Assembly (NCBI RefSeq): GCF_022437945.1
Contig: NZ_CP092535.1
Location: 310,001 to 374,000, forward strand
DNA: 64,000 bases
Direction of reading: 5' to 3'
Source: Nocardioides sp. TF02-7
GTDB lineage: Bacteria > Actinomycetota > Actinomycetes > Propionibacteriales > Nocardioidaceae
In this document: positions 20,168 to 30,572 of the stretch, piece by piece
How the letters are laid out: each line of letters begins with the position of its first letter
Position numbering within the stretch: position 1 is the first letter of the stretch
Position numbers and translations under genes: made by a program
The notes under the pieces: generated by a model
The model's database searches: none
Told to the model about the DNA's origin: nothing
The model's input: the letters and a program-made list of their open reading frames with translations, nothing else

Positions 20168-21641
20168 GCTGCAGGCGCCCCAGGCTGCGTTCGCGCCCGA
20201 GCAGCTCCATCGACTCGAACAGCGGCGGCGAGACCCGCTTCCCCGTGACGGCGACCCGCACGGGGCCGAACGCGTGCCGGGGCTTGAGCCCGAGACCGTC
20301 GACCAGCGCCTCCTGCAGCGCCGACTGGATGGCGTCGGTCGACCAGGGGTGCAGGTCCCGGAGGGCGTCGTACGCCGCCTGCACGACCTGCCGGCCGTCG
20401 TCGCCCAGCAGCTTCTCCCGCGTCGGCCGGGTCGACGGTGAAGTCGGCCTCGTCGGCGAACAGGAAGCCGAGCATGCCGGGCGCCTCGGTGAGCTTGTTG
20501 ATGCGCTCGGCGACCAGCGGCATCGCGAGCTCCAGCAGCTGCGCGTCGGCGTCGGACACCGGGTCCGACACCACGCCGGCCGCCTTGAGGAACGGGAGCA
20601 CGCGGTGGGTCATGTCCTCCACGGAGAGCAGCCGCATCTGCGCCGCGTTGATCGCCTCCGCCTTCTTGAGGTCGAAGCGGGCGGGGTTGGGGTTGACGTC
20701 GCGGATGTCGAACGCGTCGACCATCTCGCTCATCGAGAACACGTCGCGGTCGGGCGCGATCGCCCAGCCGAGCAGCGCCAGGTATTGAGCAGTCCCTCGG
20801 GGAGGAAGCCGCCGTCGCGGTAGGCCAGGGCGTGCGCCTGCGGGTCGCGCTTGGAGAGCTTCTTGTTGCCCTCGCCCATGACGTAGGGCAGGTGGCCGAA
20901 CCGCGGCGTCGCCTTCGCGACGCCCAGCTCCTTCAACGCCTCGTAGAGCGCGAGCTGGCGGGGCGTCGAGGAGAGCAGGTCCTCGCCCCGCAGCACGTGG
21001 GTGATCTCCATCAGCGCGTCGTCGACGGGGTTGACGAGCGTGTAGAGCGGCTCGCCGTTGGCCCGGCACAGCGCGTAGTCGGGCACGTGGGCGGTCTCGA
21101 ACGTGATCTCGCCGCGGACCAGGTCGTCCCACCCGATCGCGCCGTCGGGCATCCGGAACCGGACGACCGGCCGCCGGCCCTCCGCCTCGAACGCGGCGAC
21201 CTGCTCGGCGGTGAGCGACCGGCAGAAGCCGTCGTACCCCATCACCTTCGAGCCGCTGGCCTTGCGCCGCGCCTCGACCTCGTCGTTGGTGCAGTAGCAG
21301 TCGTAGGTGTACGACGTCGCGCGCAGCCGGTCGAGCACGTCGCGGTAGATGTCCGCGCGCTCGCTCTGGCGGTAGGGGCCGTGGGGGCCACCGACCTCGG
21401 GACCCTCGTCCCAGTCGAGGCCGAGCCACCGCATCAGGTCGATGATCGAGCGGTAGGACTCCTCGGTGTTGCGGGCGGCGTCGGTGTCCTCGATGCGGAA
21501 GACGAACGTGCCGCCGTGGTGGCGGGCGAACGCCCAGTTGTAGAGCGCGGTGCGGACCAGCCCCACGTGCGGGCTGCCGGTCGGCGAGGGCGCCATCCGC
21601 ACCCGGACGGTCGGGCGGGTTGCGTCGGCTGCGTCGGTCAC
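20154..21641 (-). CDS. gltX: Glutamate--tRNA ligase
   Basis: Class I synthetase that charges tRNA-Glu and, in organisms without GlnRS, also tRNA-Gln. 495 residues after correction. The HIGH-type motif is [17 protein letters not shown], followed by [17 protein letters not shown]; the KMSKS motif is KKLSKRDP; the anticodon-binding part ends [23 protein letters not shown] 21641 ([20 protein letters not shown]) was chosen as the start nearest the Rossmann fold. Two errors break the frame: one missing base near 20784 (GLLN joined to [14 protein letters not shown]) and one extra in 20417-20419 (before KLLGDDG). Confidence 0.95.
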
Positions 21642-21693
21642 GTGATCACTCTCGGTCTCGGTTCGGCTGGTGGTGGATCGTCCGGCAGCGGCC

Positions 21694-22503
21694 CTAGCGC
21701 GCCACGACCGTGTTGGTGAGCGCACCGAGGCCCTCGATGGCGACCTCGACCTCGTCGCCGACCTCCATCGGGCCCACGCCGTCAGGCGTCCCCGTGAGGA
21801 TGACGTCGCCGGGCAGCAGCGTCATCACGCTGGAGACGTGGGCGACCAGCGACGGCACGTCGAAGACCATGTCGGTCGTGCTGCCGTCCTGCTTGACGTC
21901 GCCGTTGAGGAACGTCTGGACGCGGCGTCCCTCGACGAAGTCGTGGGGGTCGAGGTCGGTCTCGATCCACGGCCCGAGGGGGCAGAAGGAGTCGAAGCCC
22001 TTGGCCCTGGTGAACTGGCCGTCGGAGCGCTGCAGGTCGCGGGCGGTCACGTCGTTGGCGATGGTGTAGCCGAAGATCACGTCGGTCGCCTGCTCCGGCG
22101 GGACGTCGCGGCAGATCCGGCCGATCACCACCGCCAGCTCCCCCTCGAAGTGGAGGTCGCTGGTCTGCGGCGGGTAGTGGACCGGGTCGCCGGGGCCGAC
22201 CACGCTGGTGTTGGGCTTGATGAACATCAGCGGCTCCGACGGGACCTCGCTGCCCATCTCGGCGGCGTGGGCCCGGTAGTTGCGGCCGATGCCGACGACC
22301 TTGCTGCGCGGCAGCACCGGCGCCAGCAGCCGCACGTCGGCCAGCCGGTGCTCCTGCTCGAGCAGCTTGAGCCCGACGTACATGGGGTCTCCGGCGAGGG
22401 TCACGACCACCGCGTCGTCGGCCGGCTGGCCGAACTCGTCGAGGTCGCCGGTGACGACGCCGTACGACGGCTCGTCGCCGGTCGTGAATCTCGCGATGCG
22501 CAC
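21694..22503 (-). CDS. Fumarylacetoacetate hydrolase (FAH) family protein
   Basis: 269-residue FAH-fold enzyme. The conserved core is [62 protein letters not shown] and [19 protein letters not shown]. The Glu/Asp residues after FEGELAV and in NDVTARD bind the metal. Members hydrolyse or decarboxylate acylpyruvates and related dicarboxylates (for example acylpyruvase or oxaloacetate decarboxylase); the substrate here is open. It ends 52 bases upstream of the gltX start on the same strand. Intact. Confidence 0.92.
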   Translation of the reverse strand: MRIARFTTGDEPSYGVVTGDLDEFGQPADDAVVVTLAGDPMYVGLKLLEQEHRLADVRLLAPVLPRSKVVGIGRNYRAHAAEMGSEVPSEPLMFIKPNTSVVGPGDPVHYPPQTSDLHFEGELAVVIGRICRDVPPEQATDVIFGYTIANDVTARDLQRSDGQFTRAKGFDSFCPLGPWIETDLDPHDFVEGRRVQTFLNGDVKQDGSTTDMVFDVPSLVAHVSSVMTLLPGDVILTGTPDGVGPMEVGDEVEVAIEGLGALTNTVVAR

Positions 22504-22535
22504 CCGCCGAGCCTATCCGCCTACGCTGTCGGCTC

Positions 22536-23458
22536 GTGACGGTGCGGTCCGGACCAGCTCGGCTCTCGGTGCTCGACGCCGCGACCTGGCGCGAGCGCGC
22601 TGCCGCGCACGCCGCGCGCGTCGACCGCTACACCGCCCCGCACCTCGCCCGGCGGGAGGCGAAGGTGAAGCACCCGGTCTTCGACTTCCTGTTCACCTAC
22701 TACTCCCACCGACCGGCGCAGCTGCGCCGGTGGCACCCGGGGTACGGCGTCGCGCTCGCCGGCGCGACGGAGCACCTCGGGCTGAAGGGATACGAGGACG
22801 TCGGTGGCTCCGCGGGTCCGGTCGCGTCGGTGTCCGCGGCCCACGTCGCCTCCCAGCGGCCGCTCCTCACCGCGCTGCACCGGCTGCTGGTCGCGACCGC
22901 GGGCCGAGCGCCGCACTTCGGGTGCTTCGGGCTGCACGAGTGGGCGATGGTCTACCGGCTGTCCGAGGACGGCACGCGGCACGCCGACTGGCCGCTGCGC
23001 CTCGGCACCGCGGGCACCGACGCCGTCGTCGAGGGCCACCGGATCGCCTGCTCGCACTTCGACGCCTACCGGTTCTTCACCGGTCCCGCGCGGCCGCTCA
23101 ACACGCTCTCCCCGGCCGGGACGACCGGCCGGCGTTCGAGCAGCCCGCCTGCCTCCACGCCGGCATGGACCTCTACAAGCACGCCTTCCGGCTCTCGCCG
23201 ATGGTCCCGTCCGAGCTGGTCGCCGACGCGTTCGAGCTCGCCTGGGACATCCGCGTCCTCGACATGCGCGCGGCGCCGTACGACCTGGCCGACCTCGGCT
23301 TCGACCCGGTCGCGATCGAGACCCCGGAGGGCAAGGCGCAGTACGTCGCCGCCCAACGCCGGTTCGCGGAACGGGCGGCCCCGATCCGGCTACGCCTGGT
23401 CGAGGAGTGCGAGCGGCTGCTCGCCGTCCACGAAACGGAACGTGGTTCGACAGCGTGA
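22536..23458 (+). CDS. Conserved actinobacterial protein (often labelled 3-methyladenine DNA glycosylase)
   Basis: 307-residue protein after correction. Conserved-looking blocks are HPVFDFLFTYYSHRPAQLRR, HPGYGVAL, FGCFGLHEWAMVYR, HFDAYRFFTGPARPLNTL and QPACLHAGMDLYKHAFRLSP. Relatives are often labelled 3-methyladenine DNA glycosylase, but I see no helix-hairpin-helix or other glycosylase motif, so that name should be treated with doubt. The histidines, aspartates and HAGMDLYKHA look like a conserved active or metal site. The frame breaks at GGG 23118-23120 (one G missing). GTG start; 32 bases from the divergent FAH gene. Confidence 0.72.
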
Positions 23459-23523
23459 ACTGGGACCGATAGCCTCCGGCCGGCTGTGGCGCGGGTCACA
23501 GCCGGTGACCCGAGGAGCCTGCC

Positions 23524-26500
23524 GTGCCGCTTCCGTCCTTCGTCCGCCCCGTCACGCTGTTGGTGGTCGGCACCGCGCTCGCCGTCCTCGCCCCGGCCCT
23601 CGCCCTCGTGCCCGGGGTGGCGCCACCGGTCGCGGCCGCGGCGGAGGCGGCACCGCTCCACGGGCTGCGCGGCGAGTACTTCGCGATGTCGGAGCCGGGG
23701 GCGCGCGACTTCGCCCAGCTCGGCGGGGTGCGGCTGGACCCCGACCTGGACCTCCCCGACCTGACCGAGCGCTTCGCCGAGCTGACCGGGCGCACCGAGC
23801 ACACCACGGCGCGGTGGACCGGCCAACTCGAGGCCCCGGCCACGGGTGACTACACGTTCCACGTCAGCGCCGACAACGGGTTCCGGCTCTTCGTCGCCGG
23901 CCAGAGGCGGATCGACCACTGGCAGCCCGACTGGGACAACGAGCAGCACAGCGCCGCGGTCCACCTCGTCGCCGGCGAGCCGGTCGCCTTCCGCCTCGAG
24001 CTGTTCCAGGACTTCGGCGGCGCCAACGTCCACGTCCGCTGGTCGAGCGCCGGCATGCCCAAGCAACCCGTCCCCGGCTCCGCGTTCACCCCGCCGGGCT
24101 CGGTGCAGGAGTTCCCCGTCGACCTCACGGTCAGCGCGGACGGGACGACCCTCGCCGCCGACTTCGAGCAGTCCGTCACCGCCCTCGGCAGCGTCGCCGG
24201 CCACGTGCGCGTCGAGACCGCCGCGGCCACGCCCGTGGCGGTCGAGGAGGTCGCCACCGACCCCGCCGACAGCTCGCGCCTGCTGCTGACCCTCGCCCGC
24301 CCGGTGCTCGAGGGACAGCGGGTGACCTTCGTCTACGACGGCTCCGGGGGCCTGAGCGTCGGCGGCGCCGCCGTTCCGGAGGTCATGCGAGCCGCCGTCA
24401 ACGGCTCGACGGTCGCGCCGGTCAGCGCCTGCACCGGACAGGCGGAGGACGACGGGTTCGTCCCCGTGCTCCAGCTCGACGTCCCGGTGCTGGCGGCGTG
24501 GCGCGGCGCGAGCGCGCCGTACACCTTCGACGACACGGCCGCGATCGGCTCCGACTTCGACCGCGTCGGCTACTGCGTGGAGACCACGACCGGCGGCCAG
24601 TCGCAGTGGGTGTGGGCGGCGATGGAGCCGTTCGCCGACCACGCGGCCGACCTGGGCATCCCCCACCCGGCCCGGCACGCTGGTCAGGCAGCGGGTCGAC
24701 GACCTGACGGTCGCCTCCAACGTCCCGCGGGTCCGCACCGGCACCGACCTCACCGGCTACCTCGAGATGTGGCCCAACACCTACGAGCCGCCGGGCGCGC
24801 GCCAGGTCGCCGGCGCGTCCGACACGGCGTTCGACGCCGACGACCGGCCCGCGACCGCGCGGTACGGCAGTTTCCAGGTCCACTCGGTCGGTGACCGGCC
24901 CCAGTCGTCGACGCCGCCGTCCACGGTGTTCGCGATCAACCGGTTCGCCGACGAGCCGCAGACGCCGCTCGACCTGGGCATCGGTCCCCAGCCGGGCGGG
25001 GGAGCCCGACTGGACGTTCGCGCAGAACGCCGGCAGCTACGACGAGCGGGTGCTCACCGTCTACGCCCGCCCCCGTCGGTGGAGCTGACGGCAGCGCCCG
25101 ACGACCGCCGCCTCTACCCCCGCGACGCCGCCGACGGCGCGACCGTGCCCGTCGCCGGCACCGTGACCGACCCCGCGGTCGACGCGGTGCGGCTGACCGT
25201 GACGTCGACGTCCGGGTCGGTCGTCGAGGAGCAGGCGGGACCTGCGTTCTCGTTCGCGCCGCGGATCGAGGCAGGCCTCCACTCCTACGACCTCAGGCTC
25301 GAGGTGCTCGACGGTGACGAGGCCCGCACGGTCGGGCACTGGACCGACGTGGTCTCCGGCGACGCCTACCTGGTGCAGGGGCAGTCGAACGCCCAGGCGG
25401 CGCCGCTGACCAGCCACGGCTCGACCGTCGCCGAGTCGCCGTTCATCCGGTCCTACGGCACCAACCACTTCGACGCCGGCATCTCCGGCGCCGACCGCGC
25501 CTGGAGCTTCGGAGGCGGTGACCTCCACTACGACTCCGGCGCGGTCGGCCAGTGGCCGCTCCAGATGGCCAACGACCTGATCCGCACCGAGCAGGTGCCG
25601 ATCGCCGTCGTCAACGGCGCCCACGGCGGGCAGCCGATCGCGTTCTTCCAGCGCGACGACGCCGACCCCGGCGACATCGCCACCAACTACGGGCGGACCC
25701 TGCAGCGGCTGGACGCCGCCGGGCTCACCGACGACCTGTCCGGCGTGCTGTGGTATCAGGGCGAGGCCGACGAGGAGAACGCGGCGGTGCACGTCGATGG
25801 CTTCCGCGCGCTGCTCGCCGACTGGCGCGACGACCTGGGCGGCGCGCGCGGCGAGGACCCGCCGTACTACGTGTTCCAGGTCCGCACGACCGGCTGCGGC
25901 AGCGTCGCCGGCGTGGCCCTGCGCGAGGCGCAGCGCCGGCTCGGGCACACTGACGACGTGACGGTCCTGTCGACGACGGCGACCCCCGGCCACGACGGCT
26001 GCCACTTCTCGTGGCCCGGCTACCGCGTCCTCGGCAACCAGGTGGCCGACACGCTGCGGCGCGACCTGTTCGGCGGCCCGAGCGAGGGTGTCGCCGCCCC
26101 CGACCCGGTGTCGGCGCGCTTCACCCCGGGCCACGACACCGTCGTGGTGCAGCTCGCCTCGACCGACGAGCTCACCGTCGACCCCGGCGTCGCCGCCGAC
26201 TTCCGCCTGGTCGGCTCGACGGCCACGGTCACCGACGTCGCGTACGCCGACGGCGGCCGGCTCGAGGTCACCCTCTCGCGTCCCGCACCCGAGGCGACCG
26301 GCCTCTCCTACCACGGCCGGATCGGCGACGGGCCCTTCATCACGACGTCGCGGGACGTCGGCCTGCTGGCGTTCGGCTCGCTCCCGATCGCGGCGCCGAC
26401 GTCGATCACCGCCACGTCGGTCCGGGTCGCCTACGGGAAGGCCGCCACCGTCTCCGTCGAGGCCACCCCCGGCATCGGCCTCCGGCCGGGTCGAGGTGCT

Positions 26501-26946
26501 CGCGGGTGGGACCGTGCTCGGCTCCGGCGACCTGGCGGCCGGCACGGCGTCGATCGCCCTGCCCGCGAGGTCGCTGAAGCCCGGCCGGCACCGGCTGACG
26601 GTCCGCTACGCCGGCGACGCCGGGCACGCCGCCGCCGACGCCGAGGTCACCGCGGTGGTCGCGAAGGCGCGCTCGCGGATCGCGGCGAAGGCCCCGCGGA
26701 AGGTGGCTCCGGGGGCCCGCCCCCGGCTGGTCGTCAGGGTCGCGGCGCCCGCGGGCGTCCCGGTCGCGGGCCGGGTCGTCGTCCGGGTGGGCGGGAAGGT
26801 GCTCTCCCGGGTGGTGCGCGGCGGCAAGGTGACGCTGCGGCTGCCGCGCGTCCGACGGACCGTGACCGCCCGGGTCCGGTACGCCGGGGAGCGCGCTGAC
26901 GACGCCGGCGGCGACCAAGGTCACCGTCCGGGTGCGCCGGCGGTGA
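23524..26946 (+). CDS. Large secreted PA14 / SASA-type carbohydrate esterase with Ig-like C-terminus
   Basis: ~1139-residue exported protein. The GTG start after GAGGAG is followed by a signal peptide (residues 1-~40, ending PPVAAAAEA). Residues ~45-200 form a PA14 domain (GLRGEYFAM, GDYTFHVSADNGFRLFV). The middle is a sialate O-acetylesterase-like SGNH domain: YLVQGQSNAQA holds the nucleophile serine, VVNGAHGGQP and LWYQGEADEENA follow, and CHFSWPGYRVL gives the His. The C-terminal ~150 residues are Ig/bacterial-repeat-like (GRVEVLAGGTVLGSGDL) and end in a very basic tail. Five run errors are needed: extra bases near 24674, 24998, 26477 and 26891, and one missing near 25070. Probably removes acetyl groups from extracellular glycans. 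Confidence 0.83.
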
Positions 26947-27013
26947 CCCGGGTCCCGGTCCCGGCGGGTGCCGGGGCCGGGGGCGCCGTCGGCGCCGGGG
27001 CGGCCGGACGGGT

Positions 27014-27082
27014 GAGGTTTCCCCGGTCGACCGGGGAAACCTCAACTTGTCGGGCGAAATATTGCCCGACAAGTGGAGGTTT
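27014..27082. repeat. Two overlapping palindromes in convergent gap (esterase / zwf)
   Basis: 27014-27043 is a perfect 30-bp palindrome centred on GTCGAC with arms GAGGTTTCCCCG. 27037-27082 is a second hairpin with 19-bp arms (18 of 19 matching) around an 8-base loop GAAATATT; its stem includes ACTTGTCGGGC. The two share the block AAACCTC (27037-27043), so the structures exclude one another. The palindrome is two 22-nt GTCGACCGGGG units back to back, like the arrays at 41.1 and 56.1 kb. Probably a bidirectional terminator. Confidence 0.8.
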
Positions 27083-27133
27083 TGCCCGTCACGTCCATCC
27101 CGATCCGGCCAGGCCTGTCGTGAACCGGGATCG

Positions 27134-28576
27134 TCAGATCGAGTTCGTGTCGCGCCAGCCGCGCTCGAAGGGGAGCCGCCAGGCGAACGGCGCGATCAGC
27201 TGGTGGATCTGGTTGGGCCCCCAGCTGCCCTGGGGGTAGCGGCGCACGATCGGCGGGTTCTCCAGCAGCGGCGCCGAGACCTCCCACAGCCGCTCGATGC
27301 CCTCGGCATCGGTGAACAGCGTGCGGTCGCCGCGGGCGGCGTCGTAGATCAGCCGCTCGTAGGCCTCGAGCACCGAGCCGGCCCAGCCGGTGTCCTGCAT
27401 GGCGAACTGCATCGAGAGCTTGTCGAGCTTCATGCCGGGGCCGGGCCGCTTGCCGTAGAACGACAACGACATCCGGGCCTCGTCGGCGAGGTCGAACGTG
27501 AGGTGGTCGGGACCGTGGTCGCCGACGCCGGAGTGCTTGGGGAACATCGACCGCGGCGGCTCCTTGAACGCGATCGAGATGATCCGCGCGCCCTCGGCCA
27601 TCCGCTTGCCGGTGCGGAGGTAGAACGGCACACCCGCCCACCGCCAGTTGTCGACGTAGCACTTGAGGGCGATGAACGTCTCGGTCTCCGACTCCGGCGC
27701 GACGCCTTCGATCCGGCGGTAGCCGTCGTACTGGCCGCGCACCACGTTGGACGGGTCGATCGGGAGCATCGACCGGAACACCTTGTTCTTCTCGTCGTTG
27801 ATGGCCTCCGGCGAGAGCGACGTGGGCGGCTCCATCGCGGTGAACGCGAGCACCTGGAACAGGTGGGTGACCACCATGTCGCGGTAGGCGCCGGTGGACT
27901 CGTAGAACTGGGCCCGCTGCTCGAGACCGAGCGCCTCGGGAACGTCGATCTGGATGTGGTCGATGTTGTTGCGGTGCCAGATCGGCTCGAACAGCCCGTT
28001 GGCGAACCGGAACGCGAGGATGTTCTGCGCGGCCTCCTTCCCGAGGAAGTGGTCGATCCGGTAGATCTGCGACTCCTCGAAGACCCGGTGCAGCTTGCCG
28101 TTGAGCTCCTGGGCACTGCGGAGGTCGACGCCGAACGGCTTCTCCATCACGATCCGGCTGCCCTCGGCGAGGTCGGCCTCCTCCAGCGTCTTCACCACCG
28201 CCAGCGCGGCCTTCGGCGGGACGCTGAGGTAGTGCAGCCGCACCTTGTCGCCGTCCCAGCTGGCCTCCGCCTTGTCGACCGCGGCGCGGAGCCCGGCCGC
28301 GCCCTCGCTGCCCGGCGCCCAGTGGAGGCGCTTGGAGAACTCCGGCCACGCCGCCATGTCACCGTCGTCGCCGGAGAACTCCTTGACCGCCTCGAGCGCC
28401 AGCTGCACGAAGGACTCGGTGGTGTGCTCGTCGAGCGAGGTCCCGACGACCTGGAGGTCGGGCAGCAGGCCGGTCTCGAACAGGTGGAGGAGCCCCGGGA
28501 GCAGCTTGCGCCGCGCGAGGTCGCCGGTGGCGCCGAACAGGACCACCGTCACCGGGTGCTGCGTCGAAAGTGCCAT
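27134..28576 (-). CDS. zwf: Glucose-6-phosphate 1-dehydrogenase
   Basis: First enzyme of the oxidative pentose phosphate pathway, makes NADPH. 480 residues: the cofactor motif VVLFGATGDLARRKLLPGL, the active-site RIDHFLGKEAAQNILAFRF and IVMEKPFGVDL, and later GPDHLTFDL. Intact. The start is ATG 28576 or the GTG three codons upstream, which has GGGAGG closer to it. Here it stands alone, with a TetR-type gene upstream on the same strand. Confidence 0.96.
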   Translation of the reverse strand: MALSTQHPVTVVLFGATGDLARRKLLPGLLHLFETGLLPDLQVVGTSLDEHTTESFVQLALEAVKEFSGDDGDMAAWPEFSKRLHWAPGSEGAAGLRAAVDKAEASWDGDKVRLHYLSVPPKAALAVVKTLEEADLAEGSRIVMEKPFGVDLRSAQELNGKLHRVFEESQIYRIDHFLGKEAAQNILAFRFANGLFEPIWHRNNIDHIQIDVPEALGLEQRAQFYESTGAYRDMVVTHLFQVLAFTAMEPPTSLSPEAINDEKNKVFRSMLPIDPSNVVRGQYDGYRRIEGVAPESETETFIALKCYVDNWRWAGVPFYLRTGKRMAEGARIISIAFKEPPRSMFPKHSGVGDHGPDHLTFDLADEARMSLSFYGKRPGPGMKLDKLSMQFAMQDTGWAGSVLEAYERLIYDAARGDRTLFTDAEGIERLWEVSAPLLENPPIVRRYPQGSWGPNQIHQLIAPFAWRLPFERGWRDTNSI

Positions 28577-28667
28577 GTCGTCCACAGTGCCTCCCACCTG
28601 TTACGACGACAATAACCAGCAGGAACAGGCGCAACCCGGGGCCGAGGGCGGTGCGGCGCCGAGGCGG

Positions 28668-29192
28668 TCAGCCGACCGTGACGGCCAGCCGTGCGGAGAG
28701 TCCGTCGAGGAGCACGGCGAGCCCGGTCGCGAAGTCCTCGTCCGGGTCGCCGGCGTGCGCGAGGACGAAGTGGAGCAGGAGCCGGGCGCCGAGCCGGGCC
28801 AGCCGGTCGTCCGCACCCGCCCGCCGCAGCGCCGCCTCCATCCGCCGCTCCGGCTCCTGCGCGCCGGTGCCGAGGGCGTGCACGGTCGCAATCAGCCGCC
28901 CGGCGTCGCGCCGGGCCACCATCGCGTCGCGGAGCTCGACGCACACGAGCCGGAGCTCGGCCTCCCACGTGACCACCTCGGTGGCGCGCCGACCGCGGGC
29001 CAGGATCTCGTCGGCGACGGCGGCGAGGAGGGCGGACTTGTCGGCGAAGTGGTGGTAGAGCGCGGCCGGCTGGACGCCCAGCTCGGCCGCCAGCCTCCGC
29101 ATCGACAGCGCCTCGAGCCCGGTCCGGTCCAGCAACCCGATCGCCCGGTCGACGACGTCGGCCCTCCGGTAGCGCACCTGACCCCCTCGCAT
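28668..29192 (-). CDS. bioQ: TetR-family biotin regulator, BioQ type
   Basis: 174-residue TetR regulator. Helix-turn-helix at residues ~12-55: VVDRAIGLLDRTGLEALSMR then RLAAELGVQPAALYHHFADK. The C-terminal part resembles the TetR_C class (LLLHFVLAHAGDPDEDFATG). It is divergent from bioYMN, and the gap holds TGAACGCCGTTCA. BioQ of Corynebacterium and Mycobacterium represses biotin genes by binding a TGAAC-N3-GTTAC-type box, so family, position and operator all agree. Intact. Confidence 0.88.
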   Translation of the reverse strand: MRGGQVRYRRADVVDRAIGLLDRTGLEALSMRRLAAELGVQPAALYHHFADKSALLAAVADEILARGRRATEVVTWEAELRLVCVELRDAMVARRDAGRLIATVHALGTGAQEPERRMEAALRRAGADDRLARLGARLLLHFVLAHAGDPDEDFATGLAVLLDGLSARLAVTVG

Positions 29193-29219
29193 TGACGGCT
29201 CCGCCCCCGAACCCTAACC

Positions 29220-29248
29220 TGAACGCCGTTCACCTGACCACTGTTCAG
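29220..29248. promoter_or_regulatory. BioQ operator region upstream of bioY
   Basis: 29220-29232 reads TGAACGCCGTTCA, a perfect 13-bp palindrome of the BioQ box type. A second half-site, CTGTTCAG, lies at 29241-29248, 14 bases before the bioY ATG. Together they can block both the bioQ and bioY promoters. Confidence 0.8.
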
Positions 29249-29261
29249 TTTCGAGGCCGCC

Positions 29262-29864
29262 ATGGACCGCCGCTCCCCCACCACCGACGTCGCCCTCGTC
29301 GCCGGGTTCGCCGCGCTGATCGCCGTCTGCGCGATCCTCCCGGACATCAAGACCGGCGTCGGCGTGCCCTACTCGCTGCAGACCTTCGGCGTCCTGCTGA
29401 CCGGCGCCGTGCTGGGCCCGGTGCGCGGCTTCCTCGCCGTGGTCCTCTACCTGGTGGCCGGACTGGTGCTGCCGATCTACTCCGGCGGCGCCTCGGGCGT
29501 CGCCCACTACACGGGTCTCACGGCCGGCTACCTGGTCGCGTTCCCGCTCGCCGCGGCGCTCTGCGGGTACCTCGTCCACCGCAACCCGCGCCGGGCGACC
29601 GACTTCACGCTCGTGTTCACCGCCGGGCTGCTGAGCAGCGTCGTGTTCGTGCACACGCTGGGGCCGCTCAACCTCGCCTGGCGCGCCGACATGAGCATCC
29701 GCGACGCGTTCATCACCGACACGGCGTACTTCCCCGGCGACATCCTCAAGAACGTCGTGATGGCGCTGGTCGCCACCGCGGTCCACCGCGCGTTCCCCGA
29801 CCTGGTGAACCGGCGCACCACTGCGCCCTCGGCGCGGGAGGCGCAGCCGGCCGACGCCACGTGA
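29262..29864 (+). CDS. bioY: Biotin ECF transporter substrate-binding subunit BioY
   Basis: 200-residue membrane protein, S-component that captures biotin. Six hydrophobic helices; the typical GVPYSLQTFGVLLTGAVLGP and LVLPIYSGGASGVAHYTGLT blocks are present, followed by GYLVAFPLAAALCGYL. Its TGA overlaps the GTG of bioM. The BioQ box lies 30 bases upstream, so expression should rise when biotin is short. Intact. Confidence 0.96.
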   Translation: MDRRSPTTDVALVAGFAALIAVCAILPDIKTGVGVPYSLQTFGVLLTGAVLGPVRGFLAVVLYLVAGLVLPIYSGGASGVAHYTGLTAGYLVAFPLAAALCGYLVHRNPRRATDFTLVFTAGLLSSVVFVHTLGPLNLAWRADMSIRDAFITDTAYFPGDILKNVVMALVATAVHRAFPDLVNRRTTAPSAREAQPADAT

Positions 29865-30562
29865 GCCGGATCGAGCTCGACCGGGTCGTGGTGCGGGCCG
29901 CCACGCCGGGCGGCCCGCAGCCCGAGGTCACCGTCCTGCGCGAGACCAGCCTGGTGCTCACCGAGCAGCGGGTCGCGCTCGTCGGACCGAACGGCTCGGG
30001 GAAGTCGACGCTCGCCCGGCTGGTCAACGGGCTGGTCGAGCCCACGGGCGGGCGGGTGCTGCTCGACGGCACCGACGTCGCGCGGCACGGCCGGGAGGTC
30101 CGCCGCCGGGTCGGGTTCATCTTCACCGACCCCACCGCACAGGTGGTGATGCCGACGGTCGCCGAGGACGTCGCCCTGTCGCTGCGCCACCACGTCAAGG
30201 GGCGCGAGGAGCGGCGCCGGGCGGCGGAGGCGGTGCTGGCGTCGTACGGCCTCTCCGACCTGGCCGACCGCAGCGTCCACACGCTGTCGGGCGGGCAGCG
30301 CCAGCTGCTCGCGATCGCCGGCGTGCTCGCGACCGACCCGGACGTCGTGGTGGCCGACGAGCCGACCACCCTGCTCGACCTCGCCAACAGCCGGCGGATC
30401 GCCGACCTCCTGCTCGGCCTCGACCAGCAGCTCGTGCTCGCGACGCACGACCTCGACCTCGCACTGCGCTGCGACCGGGTGCTGCTCGTCGACGACGGTG
30501 CGGTCGTGGCCGACGGCGACCCGGTGTCGGTGGTCGACCACTACCGGGCCACCGCGCACTGA
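29861..30562 (+). CDS. bioM: Biotin ECF transporter ATP-binding subunit BioM
   Basis: 233-residue ABC ATPase of the energising module. Walker A GPNGSGKSTLARL near residue 42, Q-loop region VGFIFTDPTAQVVMPTV (Q after Asp-Pro-Thr-Ala as in ECF ATPases), signature LSGGQRQLLAIAGVL, Walker B VVVADEPTTLLDL and the switch ATHDLDLAL. GTG start overlapping the bioY stop (GTGA). Intact. Confidence 0.95.
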   Translation: MSRIELDRVVVRAATPGGPQPEVTVLRETSLVLTEQRVALVGPNGSGKSTLARLVNGLVEPTGGRVLLDGTDVARHGREVRRRVGFIFTDPTAQVVMPTVAEDVALSLRHHVKGREERRRAAEAVLASYGLSDLADRSVHTLSGGQRQLLAIAGVLATDPDVVVADEPTTLLDLANSRRIADLLLGLDQQLVLATHDLDLALRCDRVLLVDDGAVVADGDPVSVVDHYRATAH

Positions 30563-30572
30563 GGGGCCGGTC

